A stretch of 64,000 nt of DNA from Cryptomeria japonica (lineage: Eukaryota; Streptophyta; Pinopsida; Cupressales; Cupressaceae). The DNA is taken from NCBI RefSeq assembly GCF_030272615.1, contig NC_081405.1, positions 21,122,047 through 21,186,046 on the forward strand. The letters run 5' to 3'. The notes under the pieces were generated by a model. The model searched no databases. It was not told the origin of the DNA and worked only from the letters and a program-made list of their open reading frames with translations. A program made the translations under genes and the position numbers. Every line of letters starts with the position of its first letter. Position 1 is the first letter of the stretch. Positions 1-12,570 of this stretch are shown here, piece by piece.

Positions 1-5
1 GGGTC

Positions 6-1808
6 TTAATCTCCTATCATAAAATCCTGAAGAAGCTTTTGAGCATTCTGATCTCTATTCAAGTCCAGGCTAGTAGGCACTATAGGTGGAGAGAACAGAA
101 ATGGGAAAGGGATTTCCACCGAAAGGTTAAAGTGTTGATTAGGAGGGGATAGATCTGAAGAAGGAGAGATCTCTCCTTCAGATAAGTGAGGTTCATTAAC
201 CTCCTCCAGATCAGCTTTAAGATCATCTTCAATGACAACCTCTTCCTGTAAGATTTTTTCAAGGTGGAAAGATTTGCTTTTACTAGGTTTTGAAAGCTGA
301 AGGGGTCCCCTTAGATTCTTACGCCGTAAGCTTTTATTTCTTTTTGAAGCCTTAACAAGAGGTTGGGAGAATATGTTAAAAGCCCCTCTATTCAGGAAAA
401 GAGTTTTTTTTACCAAAGAAACTCCTGACAACCTTTTGGGATTGAACCTTAACAATCGGGGATAGAATGAGAGGGGGACAACTTGAAGGAGAAGGCAGGG
501 AGTTCTGAGGAACCTGACCTGGATTTGATTGATTCAGATCTCTTGATTTATCTCTTGAAACTGATTAGTTTTAGGAGTGTGAAGGAATTGTAAGTCTGGA
601 ACAACTATAGATATAGGTGGAGAGGCAGGGGCACCATCTTGAGGTTGCCGAAAAGCTTTCTTGCCTACCTGGGCTGCAACCAAAACTGTTGGGTCCGATA
701 TGCTATCTTGTCCCTTGACCAACTTTTGAAAGTATTGACAAGCAGTGGCTAGCTTTGAAGGCAGATGAGGTAAGTTAAGGGCTCCCATTGAAGCTGCCAG
801 TGAGCTATTTATGACTATTTGGCTCCGTAGCATACATTTTCCAGGGATTTCCTTTCCCAATCTCAACACTTTCTAGTTCCATCTACCCATTTCTGAAATG
901 ATTTCTAGCTTACTATAAAAACCTTTCTTGAGGTCAATCTCAACATAAATGTTTGCTATATCCCCTTTAAGGCCTTTCAGGAAGTCTGCCTTGATCCCCA
1001 CCAAGGATCCTAGCGCATTGCCAATCTTCAATAGTGACTTTGGACACCAAAACTCAGATGGAAGGCCTACTAAGGACAAATAGACTGGAGTTTTTTCGAA
1101 TTTGTGATGGATCGGGTCAAAGCCTGGTTTCCAATCTAGAAAATGAAAGGTCAAACCTTGAAAGAACAGAGGGTTGCCTTTTGTGATTGCTTTCTTCAAA
1201 GACGAGTCAACACATTCTAAGAAGAAGAAATCATTTTGAAGTTGTTTGATTGAGATTAGATCTGGGAAGGAAGAATTCCACCAGTCAATGATATCTTTGC
1301 TATTCCCTCCACTGCCACACCATTCCACAAAGAAAACATTTTCCTTGAATCAAGCAATCCTAGCGTTCAGGGAGTCTGAAGGAAGAACAAACAGTTTGCT
1401 TCCCATTGATTTCCTATTCCATTTCTGGTCCTTGTGCTCAACGTTAGGAGTGTGCCACAGGGGGAAAGATTTTTTGAAGCCCAAGGCTTGCAGACCCTTG
1501 TAGGGCAAGGCAGTTGTAGTTGAGGGGCGACCGTGCGAGTTTTGGCATTGAGGATGCTGGTTAAATGACAGGGTTTGCTTGGGAGGAGAAAATATTTGAT
1601 CCCTATCCGAAATAGGGATGCTATTTGGGCCAGTTGCTACTTTCTTTGCCCAAGAGTCCAAGGTGTGATGCTTCATTGTATCGTTAAGACAAGTTTTCTG
1701 ATTATTAGCTTGCTGAGCAAATCCAGACCGACGAGGAAGGATTGATCTCTCTAGTGGGTGGCTTGACTGGGAGCCCAGCCGAGAATGACTATTATAGTTC
1801 TGATTCAT
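6..1808 (-). pseudogene. LINE ORF1-like protein with DUF4283 domain, broken by three in-frame stops
   Basis: Four open segments (1808-1350, 1328-873, 869-534, 455-6) all lie in one minus-strand frame. They are separated only by single stops: TGA at 1350-1352, TAG at 873-875 and TGA at 534-536. No frameshift is needed for about 600 codons. The second segment reads like DUF4283, the nucleic-acid-binding domain found in plant LINE ORF1 and gag-like proteins: PLFFQGLTFHFLDWKPGFDP, then TPVYLSLVGLPSEFW and a LLKIGNALG segment. The first segment is Gln/Asn/Ser-rich. The last has a basic patch followed by an acidic stretch. A zinc knuckle usually follows DUF4283, but only PGKC remains at the equivalent place. 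The frame stays open upstream to about 1,940. ORF2 would lie beyond base 1. The DUF4283 call is fairly secure; LINE origin is inferred. Confidence 0.65.
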
Positions 1809-1940
1809 ATGAAGCCGTTGAAAGTTAAGATTCTTCTGATAGCTTGGAAGTTTCTGGGGAGCTGTCCGAATGGTCTGCCGCGTAAAGGAGTCCTGGAAGG
1901 AGTAAAGATTTTGGGTCCTCCATGGATTTTGAAAGCTTTA

Positions 1941-2639
1941 ATTTCTCTGGGGTCTCTGTATTTTAGATCTCTGATCCTAAAGTCTTGAGGAGTAACCTCA
2001 AGGATTCCAAGAGCTCTCCATAATCTAAAAGCTAATGTTAAGTATGTATAAACATGAGATTGATATTACACTTGCATATATTGCCTTGGATGATGCAATA
2101 GTATAATATATCCAAGGAGTGAATGTTTGGTCATGGATGGGGCTATACATGTAATTATAGTGGGAATGTGCAAATGTGTATAAAATTCAAATAAATGTAT
2201 GGGAATGTGTGTATGTAAGGATAAACAATGGCTAGGGAAATGAGTCCAACTTAATACAAAATTGTGTATTTATTGATATGTAATTGTATTAAGAACCCTC
2301 AAAATGCACAAAATCTAAATGAGAAATGTCATATGTATGCAAATTGTTTCATAATATTTTTCTCCCATTTTGAGGTACATCTGAATTCTAGAATGATCAC
2401 ATATCTCAAAAGTATACAACACTCACAAACATGTATGCAAACTAAACATCTTGACACAAAAATATACCTTGAGGGATTATATAAAGTAATGAAATATGTT
2501 GAATATAATCATGTAAGTCCATCCTGTGGTATGTGCACTCCATGGAGGCCTAAAAAATAAAAGAAAAATATGTAATAAGTAGCTTTTTCTTATAAGTAAA
2601 AATGAAAACAATTGGAAGTAAAAATTCACTATCAACAAT
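1941..2639. other. AT-rich stretch, no gene seen
   Basis: No coding segment with recognisable domains and no clear repeat structure. It separates the ORF1-like pseudogene from the 3' end of the next LINE fragment. Confidence 0.5.
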
Positions 2640-4960
2640 CATAAGCAATAAAAAGAGAACTTTTGTTTTTGTATTGATCAAAGCTGGAAAAAGAAAATAC
2701 AAATAAATAAATAAATAGCAGGCCAAAGGGGACTGCACAAAAATAAAAGATCTTACTAACTGTCATCGATAGCCAGTTATACAAATAGACAACAACAATG
2801 AGCTAAAAATCTTACAACCAGCTAGAACAAGCCAACACATGACAACACATCAACTCAGAAAACAACAGTAAGAGCTGCTAAACCAACCAGCTCATGAAAC
2901 AAAGCATAAAGACACATTAACCCTGAAACTTTAGAAGATTTTGCAGCTATCTAGCAACTTTGATATCACCTCCATGTAGATGCAAAAATGGTATTTGATC
3001 TCGTTGAGGCGTCTGCTAAATTGTCCCTTCTTTAGCTACAAACATAAAAAGATGAATTGAAACATAATGTCACAGTAAAACTTTAGAGTATCAAATTCCT
3101 GATGCAAAATATGACTAGAGAACATTGCTTGACATCTATTTTTCCATATGTGAAACAAAATACATTGTCTCATAGAATCAATATTCACATTCTTATGAAG
3201 TCTGAACCCAAGAATAGCTTCTTTCTATCGTAAAGCACCATAAAAAATCTAAGGAAAATGTCTGAATATAACATTCCATTTCCTTCTAGATCTCAAATAG
3301 TCAGAGATGATATGTTCTAAGATTTCATTTTATTGACAAAAGGGACACTTGGCTGGTCATAATTTCAGATGTAAGTTAGATTATCCCCTACAGGTAATTT
3401 ATAATGCAAAACTTCCCAGAATAGAACTTGGGCATTTGCTTCTGCCTTAGACCCCCAAATCAAAGCACTCAGATTCATCCAATTCTTTTCTTTCAATCTA
3501 CATTTCCATTTCCTATTAAGCCTAGGGTTTAGTTTCATTGTTGGAAGCAATTGTAGATAGATCTTTTTCAAAGGAAAACAAGAAAACAAATACTTATCAA
3601 ATCGCAACTAGTCCTTGAAGACAATGCATTGAAGGGGTGTGCAAAATTTCATAATGAGTTCCATAGGAAACAAAGATTGGACAAAGACCAAAAACCCTTT
3701 TGCACTATTATTTAGACTAAAGGTATTTTTCACACTTTGCCAATTGTTCCATTCAAGGGTGATGAAGTCTCAAATATCACCAAACTGCCTCACCCCTTTC
3801 TTAAAAAAGTAATAAGTTTGTTTAGGAAAGGTGATAGCCAATGTTTGACCATGGTATCGAACAAGCCTATTCCACCAAATAGAAGAAGTGGCAAAGCTGA
3901 AACCATGCTGTAATGAATCCTTCCTCCAATTTAGGAAAAAAAAAACTTGTTTCTAAGCTTGCCAAATAGATTGCAATAGAAAGGAAGCTTTAACATGAAA
4001 AAAAGGAACTCGAAGAATTTTATCCAGCCATCCCACATCTTGCAACTTGTTATTTGTATTAGCAAGTGCTATTCTATGACGAGCCAAAATTTTCCACTAT
4101 TCATCACTTGACATTGCTCTTATTATCCACTTTTCTTTTAAGCAAATTCCTTGTGTCCTTGGATCCAAAAGACCCAAACCTCATTTGCATTTTGGTTGTA
4201 TACAATGAAGCCAAGAGGAATATTTGAATCCAATCTTGCCATCCCACTTAGACCAAAGAAATTAGCAGATGAGCTTATTAAGGTCTTCATAGCCTTTTTT
4301 AGAAGGCATCCAACAAGAGGAATAGTAGACATGAGAGGATAAAAAGATTTAGTTTATCACCTAAATTTTACCTACTAATGAAAGATGTTTATTGCTCCAA
4401 TTAAATATTTTGTTTTTCAATTTTGTGATAAACCAATTCCACATATCATGGAGAGAAAACCCCAACCCAAATGGGATACTGAGGTACCTTGTAATCTACC
4501 CTTGTCTAATCAGATTCCATTCTTTGGGATCCAATCAGGAATTGGATCAAGCTGAATCATTAAAAAATCAGTTTTATGATGTGCCAATTTAGAACCAGAA
4601 ACATAGCAATACAAATCTAAGACCTCCAAAACATGTCTAATTTCTCATTCAAAATTTTGAATAAAGAGCAGATTGTCATCAATAAAGTGTGAATTTAAAA
4701 CAGTGAATTTAAAACAACAACATTGTTAGAAATAAAAAAGCCTCTGATTAAATTTGTTTTCTTGTGTTTTTGCAAAAGATAACTGAGAGAATCAACTGCT
4801 AAAACATAAATAAATGGAGATAAAGGATAACCTTGCCTCATTGAGTGTCTTAAAGGAAATGGATCAAATAAGGAATTATTGACCCTCAATTGAGCACTTG
4901 CATCATTAAATAGCATTGAACATATCTTAGAAATATGATGAGAAAGGTCATGCCCATATA
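2640..4960 (-). pseudogene. 5'-truncated LINE reverse transcriptase fragment with 3' tail
   Basis: Minus-strand segments with many stops and shifts read in the order of a plant LINE ORF2. At 4955-4700 there is RT motif MRQGYPLSPFIYVLAVDSLS. A FIDDNLLF box (the LINE FADD equivalent) lies near 4691-4668. The PLVG..LKKAM...NFFG.S region after RT is at 4332-4138. At 3607-3365 there is a segment with LFWEVLHYKLPVGDN, which resembles the domain following RT in plant LINEs. The end near 2640-2760 reads on the minus strand as GCTTTGATCAATACA followed by an A-rich tail, typical of plant LINE 3' ends. The endonuclease part is absent, so the copy is 5' truncated near 4960. Its order relative to the ORF1-like fragment shows that the two are separate insertions. 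Confidence 0.65.
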
Positions 4961-5630
4961 GAAAGTGGTAATTGTCTACCTCACTTAGTGATCATTGGAT
5001 GACATGGTGCACGAGATCTTGAAATAATATGTGATAAAGATCCATCTAATAGTTATGAGTCTTTGTGTAGCAATAATTTCTCCCTAAAAGGAATTGTAGG
5101 AGATGGACAAACAATATCCAAAATATAAATGTAAGTGCATGTTAAGCATGCAAATCATGCACAACAATGAAAATATAAATTTAATAGTAAGCTAAGCATG
5201 TAAACCATGTACAAAAATAAATTTATAAATGGATAGTTTGTACCCAATATGGCAAAATGCAAATGATAAATTTCATGGATATATGTGTGATAACAAACTT
5301 GAGAATTATAGGCAAAGTATCATATTAAGCATAGAAATATGTAAAAACCACAAAATGGGGAGTAACAAGAAAATATAAGAAAGCAAACAAGCAAGGTAAG
5401 GGCTGCTATAAGATCATGAGTGGAGAGAAAAAGCCAATGAGTCATATGGATGCAAAAATTAGTAGAAAAAAGTAGGTAAGGCATCAACACAAGTGAGAAA
5501 TTTATAAAAGCAATGACAATGTGAAGGTGTGAAGATGACATAAACAAACATATGAAGAAATGTGTGAAGTAAAGGACAAAGGTAATTAAAGTACCCTTCA
5601 ATTGAATGTAAAGCACAACCACCACAATAT
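4961..5630. other. AT-rich intergenic stretch, nothing assigned
   Basis: Open stretches here are short and without recognisable domains. No LTR boundary or target duplication was found. Confidence 0.4.
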
Positions 5631-5834
5631 TGTTGGAATTAATGTGTCTCAATGAGTCCTAACATGTTGATTATTGAATAATTTATTTATTTTACACCCA
5701 CTTTCAAAATTTGAAAGTTTAGGGGACTAACTATGTCCTAGGTTGACATGTTGGGGTCCTATGAAAAATTTCCATTATGACTATGATAGTTTCTAATTTG
5801 ATGGAAGAGTCATAAATAGCTATTTTTTGGTAGT
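5631..5834 (+). repeat. possible left part of the TE-H copia 5' LTR
   Basis: The stretch starts TGTTGGAATTAATG, a common copia LTR start, and runs directly into the TE-A LTR at 5,835. A copia LTR end followed by a decayed primer site sits on the far side of TE-A (60,918-61,550). These may be two parts of one LTR split by TE-A. No matching target duplication supports this, so it is tentative. Confidence 0.25.
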
Positions 5835-7439
5835 TGTGGAGGGGAAAAAGCGAGACCGAGTGACTAGGACCTAATCCCACTTTAGCCAACACATTGGGAA
5901 TACGAAAGAGCTTAGGGAGATAGCTCACTTTAGCTACTTCTTGTGAGAAAGAGAGAGCCAAGGATTATCTCCTAGGGTTTCTATTCCTCTTGTTGTATAT
6001 GAAGATAAAATGTGAAAGATTGATCAACTAGACTAGGAGATGAACAATGAAGCATATATGAACTGAAATTGCAAAAACTTATAGATCTGAAACTAAGAAA
6101 CTGAAAGTAGAGAAGGGGAAGAAATATGGATGTGTTCTTGGTGTTAAAAATTGAGCCAAACTGACCAGGACCAGGGTACCACACCCTTGTCCCTGATGAT
6201 TTGACAGAGATATGCAATTGTAGATCTGTAATCCTAAGATCCTGAGCTTTCACCCTGTTAAAAATCACTAAAATTGAGGGGGACCAGGGCACCATGCCAT
6301 TGTCCCTGATGGATTTGGGGCAGTCTGAGGCTTTAGGACTGTCCTTTTATCTTTTGCTGTTCTAGGAAGCCTTCCGTGTACCTGTACCTGCACCTAAAAT
6401 TGAAAAGAGAGGGTTTGGGTGGCTATGCAGAGTTTTGCCTCGATCAAAACCTTGTTTCGGTGATTTCGATCTCAACAAATAGTCGATTTGTATAGTAAAA
6501 TAGTGTGTGCAGGAATCTTGTGTTTGTAAGACCCTAAATGAATGCAAATAATCTAGGGTAAACCCTAAATGCTTGTAATTGACAAAGTAAATGCTCTAAA
6601 TCAATGATGCAAAGTGATCAAAAGAATGAATGTAAATATGCAAATTGATGCAATGAAGCTCATACAAAGACATGAGAACAACATGAAATCATAACCAACC
6701 CCTAAGGGAGGGCTAAAATCCAATCATCAGTTGGTGATCTCCTATTACTCTTCAATGTCTTCAAGGCTCCTAATTGATGATGAAATGCTTGATGAATGCT
6801 TGATAGATGTTGTTGAATGTTGTTGAAGACTCCATATAAGCTTCTCTTTCACTACATAGAAGGATCCTTGTGATCGCTTGTTCTTAGATCTTAGTTCTTT
6901 CAAATGAAGAAAGAGAGCTCTTATGTATGAAACCCTATATAATAATTTTGTCTTTAGGTTGACCTAGGATTTGAATTTGCCGCCAATTTCTTGGGGTTAA
7001 GAATTATAATACCATATAATTATGCTCCCAAAATTCTGAGAAAACTGTCAAGGACCAGGTGTACTTTGCACCTAGTTCGACCAACTTTTCACCAAATTTT
7101 TAGGGTTGTTAGATATGATGATATTAGAGGGAATCCCAAAGTTATAATTGATTTTTGAGGTGTTTTGATATGTGAAATCGGGCCTTAAAGGTCGAAATAA
7201 GACATAATTAGGGTTTATGATTTAATGAAGGTATAAAATAAAAAAGGGGCACACTTACGGTCAAGGGCCCAATTTTATGATGTATGAAGTGATGAAATAT
7301 CTCTTTAGAGTTAATTTATTTAATTAATTAAATGCTTAAATGGAAATTACAATGCAAGATGCAATCACACTAAGGCGGGTGCTAAACTAAGCATAGAATT
7401 GTACCACCGTAGCAAGGGTGTACAATTTATGACTCTACA
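5835..7439 (-). repeat. TE-A 3' LTR (1,605 bp)
   Basis: The LTR starts with TGTAGAG and ends with CTCCACA on the minus strand. It matches 59,276-60,917 along its whole length, at roughly 87 percent by eye over the stretches compared. A polypurine tract abuts its inner edge at 7,440. A TATA-like TATTATATAG (minus strand) lies near 6,940. Confidence 0.8.
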
Positions 7440-7450
7440 TTTAGCCCCCA
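7440..7450 (-). promoter_or_regulatory. TE-A polypurine tract
   Basis: The minus strand reads TGGGGGCTAAA directly before the LTR start TGTAGAG. This is the expected plus-strand priming site and fixes both the LTR edge and the orientation. Confidence 0.75.
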
Positions 7451-8477
7451 CTATAGTGGTCATATGACATTACGTGCATATGAAAGCTAAAGTAAAGATA
7501 AGTAAACATTAATGAAAAAGGATATATCCACAATTTGTCGGATGAAGCCCCTAGTAGTATTTGCAGTACACAGTTAGGAACCACACCCTACAAAACCACA
7601 TGTTAGAGAAAATCACAAAATCACCTAAATTCTTACTAAGGAAGGTGATGAAATTTTGAGGGTAGCTATATGCTCCCCTTGTTTCGGCTTGCTAATTTAG
7701 TGAGTTGAAACAGGGTATCATGTTTACCACATCGAACTATGAAAGAACATTGATGACAAATGCTCGCAAGAAGATTTGATACAAGATAAAAAAACTAATG
7801 GAGAATCATTTGGTAAGAAAGAGGACTAAACCTCAATTACAACACATCAAAGAGTGTGAGGATTTGAGAGCTCTCTAACACAAGATGAAAGATTTAAATG
7901 GAAACAAATGCAAGAGATATAATCCAAAAATGCAACTCCATAAAGAAAATTGGAAAAGAATGGAGGATTGAAATGACATCAAAGAGAGATTTTTCATAGC
8001 AACACTCTTGTAAAAGAAGGCAAGAGATCCTCATCAGGGACATGCACTTTCACAAAATAGAAGGGTTTATTATAAAAGATACTACTCAATGAATAAAAGA
8101 AATTGATGAATTATCAAAGACTTCCAACACCAAGAAGGAGGTCCCAATTAAGGATATGTACTTAAGATCCCCATTAGGGATGCTTGCTCCAATATGAGAG
8201 AAGGAATTCAAATATGAATACACCTCTACAATCAATAAGAAATCCTTATAGAAGAAACTACTTCACAAAGGGGAAATTTTAATCTTAAGAAGGAGAGATG
8301 TTTGAAATCACTCTTGCCCCCCATATATAGGGAGAAGAGATGAGATAGAAATAGGCTATTATGTTGCTTCCAAAAGTATGATTGCACATGAAATTGTACC
8401 ATCATGAATGACAATGAGCCCCCAGTAAGTGAGCTACCAATGTCATATAATGATGAGCAACATAATAGCCATTAATG
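7451..8477. other. TE-A 3' noncoding region
   Basis: No domain-bearing frame is seen between the end of the TE-A ORF and the polypurine tract. There is no antisense PMD gene here, unlike TE-B, TE-C and TE-D. Confidence 0.5.
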
Positions 8478-10550
8478 TTATTTAAAGACATGATAGATTG
8501 AATGAGGTATTTGAATATGGAATGTTAAATGCTCTACTATAAGTGAGATTAAAAACATGTATAAGATGATGAATGTTAAAAATTTAGAAAGAGAGAAGTT
8601 TATAGGAGAAGAATAGGCCACTAATTCATACTTTTCTTGCACACAAGAAATTTTAGGAGAGGGATAAGTGTAATTCATTAGAGCCTTATTCCTAGAAGAA
8701 GGGATTTTAAAATGAGTAGAAAACAAAGTCTCATAAGTGGGATTAGAAATCTCTTGAGGAGATTCATAAAGATATTTGTTCATCACCAAGATTTCCTTAT
8801 GAGGGGGATGAGTGTTGAAAGAAGTACAAGATGATTTAATTGAGGTGAGGTCATCATCACTACTAAATATAGCATTCACATTGAGAGATGGTCTTTTAGA
8901 TGCTTTGGTGGGCTTAGAAGGATTATATCCAAGTCCAAATGAAGCTTCATGTGTGTTATGTTCTAAAGGAACTTTAATTCCTTGCTCATTTGCGCCACAA
9001 CCATTGCCATCATAGCCACTCTTAGCTAAAATGTGAAAACTTGGACCATAAAGGGATGCCAAATTAGAGAGAGATCATTGTGCCTCATAGGCCTCAGTGC
9101 TATATGAATTAGAGGAAGGATTTGAAGAATTATTTGGATTAGAAGAAACCACAAAGTGGTTACTTAGTTGTTCAGACAAAGTGGGTTTCTCTTTAGGTTC
9201 CTCCTTAGATTTCTCCTTTTCAATCTTATATTCTTTCCAAGATACTCTATACTCTCCTATAAAAGTAGGGTTAAAGTCTAGAGATCCCCAATCATCATCT
9301 GAGAGCACTCCTTCGGGAGAAAATATATCTTTGGGAGGAGATTCCGATTGAGTAGAAGAATAAGGAGTATTAGAAGGACCAAGATCATTAAAGGAAACAG
9401 ATGTATTTGAAGATCCAAATTTTAATGGAGCTTGAAGATTGGTATCAACTAACAAGGTGTATGTTGTATTGTTGTAAATGAACTTGAATTACCTATGCAA
9501 AGTTGAGAGGACAAATTTCATGCTATGAATCCAAGGTCTCCCTAATAGAAGGTTATATGTCAATTTACCAAGCATGGCATGAAAAGGTGTAGGTAAAGTA
9601 ATAGGACCCACGTTAATAGGCAGGGTTATGATACCTAAAGATTGTTTAGCAACATTATCAAAGCCTCAAATAGAAATAGAAGTAGGTTTGATGAGAGAAT
9701 GATCCACATTAATCTTATCCAATAAGTCCACACCACAAACATTAAGGCCGGATCCATTGTCCACAAGGGTTCATCTCATAGCAGTATCATTGATAATAAA
9801 CACAATCATAAGAGGATCATATTGATGTTGGATTTCATGAGAAGGTACTTGTGTGAATACAATTTGAGCTTTGGGTTTGTTTGTAGGATCAACGAAAGAA
9901 GCCATATTATTAGGTTTCACTGTAGGTGGGACATCTAAGTTTTTCAAAGAATCTTGTAACATCCCATGATAAGCAAGTGAAGTTTGAACCAAATCCCAAA
10001 TAGAAATCTTGGCAGGAGTAGCTTTAAGTTGTTCAATGAGATCATACTCCTTTCTAAGAGTCTGTGATATATGAGGTACTTGTGGAAGAGTAGGTTGGGA
10101 GGGAGGAAGTGAAGTTGGGGTAACTGGAAGAGGATTAGGTTGCCTATTGTTTCTTGTGTTGTAGGTATGAGCAACTGTATGATAACTCTTTTCAGTGATT
10201 TTATTATCATACTCATAAGGGCTCTTAGTAGGATAACCTCCTTGCACAGTAATAACATGTTTCTTAGGAGTGAAAAAAGAATCATTAGCATAACCACCTT
10301 GAACCACTAAAATAGGCTTATGTTGAGAACTTTGAGAAGGACAAACACCTTGAATTGTGAAGAGGGATTTATTAGGTGTTTCATTCACATGTATCAAATT
10401 GATTGAAGATGGTTTAGGAATATCAAAGGTGTCCTTATGAATTTTAGAAGAAGAATGGACAAGATTGTTGGAAGAATTGTTGATAGTCTCTTCTTGCACT
10501 AAAATGTTATCATGGATAAGATCAATTTTAGGAGGTAGACTAGGAGTAGG
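8478..10550 (-). pseudogene. TE-A ORF, C-terminal part: retropepsin, G-patch, then acidic PTHED-type repeats
   Basis: One minus-strand frame runs from 10,550 to 8,478 with only a few stops, for example at 9,075 and just below 9,771. In order: Ser/Asn-rich repeats with VQGGY-type motifs; KEYDLIEQLKATPAKISIWD, which matches the stretch before the protease in TE-B; a retropepsin with active site VDNGSGLNVC and second motif NLLLGRPWIHSM (9,770-9,456); an acidic linker; a G-patch with SGYDGNGCG and FGLGYNPSK (9,030-8,920). It ends with degenerate repeats including SSRNKALMNYTYPSPK, the module also found at 21.8-23.0 kb and 63.7-64.0 kb. Retropepsin processes retroelement polyproteins; a G-patch usually binds RNA or helicases. 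No RT follows. Confidence 0.65.
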
Positions 10551-11332
10551 TGTATATGGTGAAAATGGATAACAATAATAACAATATTGAAAGGCTAAAT
10601 GAATTCAACCACAAAACCCTAGCCTAACAATCAACAAAGATCCACCATAACATATGAAGATTACCTAAGACAATACAAATCAAATGAAATCACAAAGATT
10701 ATACCATCACATGTCCAATAGGGTTTTGATCTCCATTCTTCCTATCTCCATTGATCTTGCTTGATATATTTTTGCTCTCAGATTTTATGTGCACAAGAGC
10801 TCAACAAAGAACGGAATGTGGTTGCAAGTAGGATCGTAGTGTAGTCAATTGATCAAGTCATTAACTCCTTAGGGTTATTAGGGTTTGATAATGAAGGAAG
10901 CATCTCCTTATATAGAAGACACTATATGAAATGGAGGGATAAGATTGAGAGGTGAAAAATGAGGTCGGCTATGATTAGAGGGTAGGTAAAAGAAATAATA
11001 AAAAATAGAAATGGGTAGGTAGTATATGAATTAAGAGATGAATGACATGTGTCATAGGTAGAAAAGGCTAATGAATTAATTAAATAAATAAAGATTTATT
11101 TAATTAATAGAAGAAGTGAGATCAATTAAATAAATAAGATATTTATTTAATTTAGGAAAATGATAATTTAAATAAATAAATGTATTTATTTAAATGAGAA
11201 ATAAGGCTAGAAGAGGATAAATGAATTAATTAAATAAATAAGGATTTATTTATTTAATAGAAGAATTAAGCTTAGATAATTAAATAAATAAAATATTTAT
11301 TTAATTAGATTGGACAATTTTGGGTGTCTACA
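10551..11332 (-). repeat. TE-B 3' LTR (782 bp)
   Basis: On the minus strand it starts TGTAGACACCC and ends ACCATATACA. It is preceded by a polypurine tract and matches the solo LTR at 57,268-58,087 in opposite orientation. The first part is very rich in TTAATTAAATAAAT motifs. A TATATAAG box (minus strand) lies at 10,914-10,907. Confidence 0.85.
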
Positions 11333-11346
11333 TTTTGCCCCTCTTT
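11333..11346 (-). promoter_or_regulatory. TE-B polypurine tract
   Basis: The minus strand reads AAAGAGGGGCAAAA immediately before the LTR. The same 14 bases precede the TE-D 3' LTR at 42,317-42,330. Confidence 0.85.
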
Positions 11347-11849
11347 GAGACAATGCGGCTTGTCGCGTTGTTTCAAAGAAGATAAGATGAACTGATACAG
11401 AGTTGCCTCAGAATGGGAATGATATGCCCCCTCAAGAGATTGGATGAAAATGTCTGAAAAGATTGTAGACAATCTCTCGATAAGAAAGACAAGATAGAAT
11501 GGATTGACCGGATAAAGTGACAAAGTCACGGGATAGCGAAGACTGACTCGGGAAATGAAGGCGAGGGCTAGAGTAGGCTATAAGATAGACCACGGGGGAA
11601 AATATATCCTCATTGTCATCTACGCATCCACAAGAGCATATTGCAGAGCGAAAATAGAGCAGGAGTAGTCAGCAGCGATGGCTTTCACTCACAGATTCGA
11701 CCGCGTTCGCCGATTCCAAAGGCCAGCAGAGGCAGGAGAGTCGGTAAGTACCACCAAACCTCCTCGTACTTTGACGCATTTAATTTTGTCATTAATGCAT
11801 ATCGAATAGGGTAATAAATGTGCTTAGACTAGGGTCCAAAAAATGGCAA

Positions 11850-12090
11850 AAAATGTTTAGGCGCGTCTGCATTGGTGCCAGGCGCGTCTGTGTTCGATAG
11901 GCGCGTCTATGTTTGTGCCAGGCGCATCTATGCTGTTCAGGCGCGTTTGTGCCAAGAAGGCACGTCTATGTCAGGCAGGTGCGTCTGTGTAGAGCATAGG
12001 CACGTCTGTGTCAGGCAGGCACGTCTGTGTTGTCTAGGCACGTCTATGCAGTCTTTGAGTGCGTGTATGTCATGTAAGCGCGTTTGCGTT
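11850..12090. repeat. array of about twelve 19-20 bp units, core GGCGCGTCTGTG
   Basis: Units begin near 11,851, 11,880, 11,898, 11,919, 11,939, 11,958, 11,977, 11,998, 12,017, 12,036, 12,056 and 12,075. Each has a core of GGCGCGTCT(G/A)TG or a C-to-T variant, followed by 7-9 variable bases. It is the most GC-rich stretch around and lies between the polypurine tract and the antisense PMD gene. Confidence 0.8.
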
Positions 12091-12218
12091 TGAAAAGTAT
12101 AAAATTGCATCTTCTAGGTCAAATCGGCAGTTTTGTGATGAGCATACGCTGTCGATTGGATAAGCTGCTGAGAGGATACACTCAAGCAGGTCCTCTAGGA
12201 AGACTAGGATAGATCAAG

Positions 12219-12537
12219 GCACTTTGTGATGAACAGTGAGTACCAAGATAGAGTACTTTGTGATGAACAGGGAGTACTAAAATATGAGCAACACTTTGTG
12301 ATGAACAGGGAGTGCAAATGTGAGTAACACTTTGTGATGAACAGGGAGTGCAAATGTGAGTAACACTTTGTGATGAACAGGGAGTGTCACACACGTAGTA
12401 CTTTGTGATGAACAGTGAGTACCACTAGGATAAATAGCAACACTTTGTGATGAACAGTGAGTGTCACTAAAGTAGATAGCCATATGCATTTAGATAGCGA
12501 GTAGCATTTTGTGATAAACAGTGAATGCCACTATAAC
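12219..12537. repeat. array of eight units with core CACTTTGTGATGAACAG
   Basis: Cores lie near 12,219, 12,257, 12,291, 12,327, 12,363, 12,400, 12,441 and 12,505. Spacing is about 34-41 bp except one longer gap of 64. Each core is followed by (G/T)GAGT and a variable tail. The array ends about 30 bp before the PMD frame, so it could belong to the promoter or leader of the antisense gene. Confidence 0.8.
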
Positions 12538-12570
12538 TGACATGAGTGAGTTGTTTGACTACAGGAGTAT

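Noticed and set aside
3365-4960. LINE RT fragment and ORF1-like fragment as one element
   Set aside because: Both are minus strand but RT lies upstream of ORF1, the wrong order, and a LINE 3' tail at 2,640-2,760 separates them.
5320-5652. 110-codon hydrophobic minus-strand frame
   Set aside because: AT-rich chance frame without domains, overlapping the start of a possible LTR.
12182-12489. Minus-strand frames encoding CSSQSVTH-type repeats
   Set aside because: Simply translation of the tandem array in two frames.
12219-12537. CRISPR-like spacing of repeats and variable tails
   Set aside because: Plant nuclear context, cores too short, tails are themselves related; it is a degenerate tandem array.
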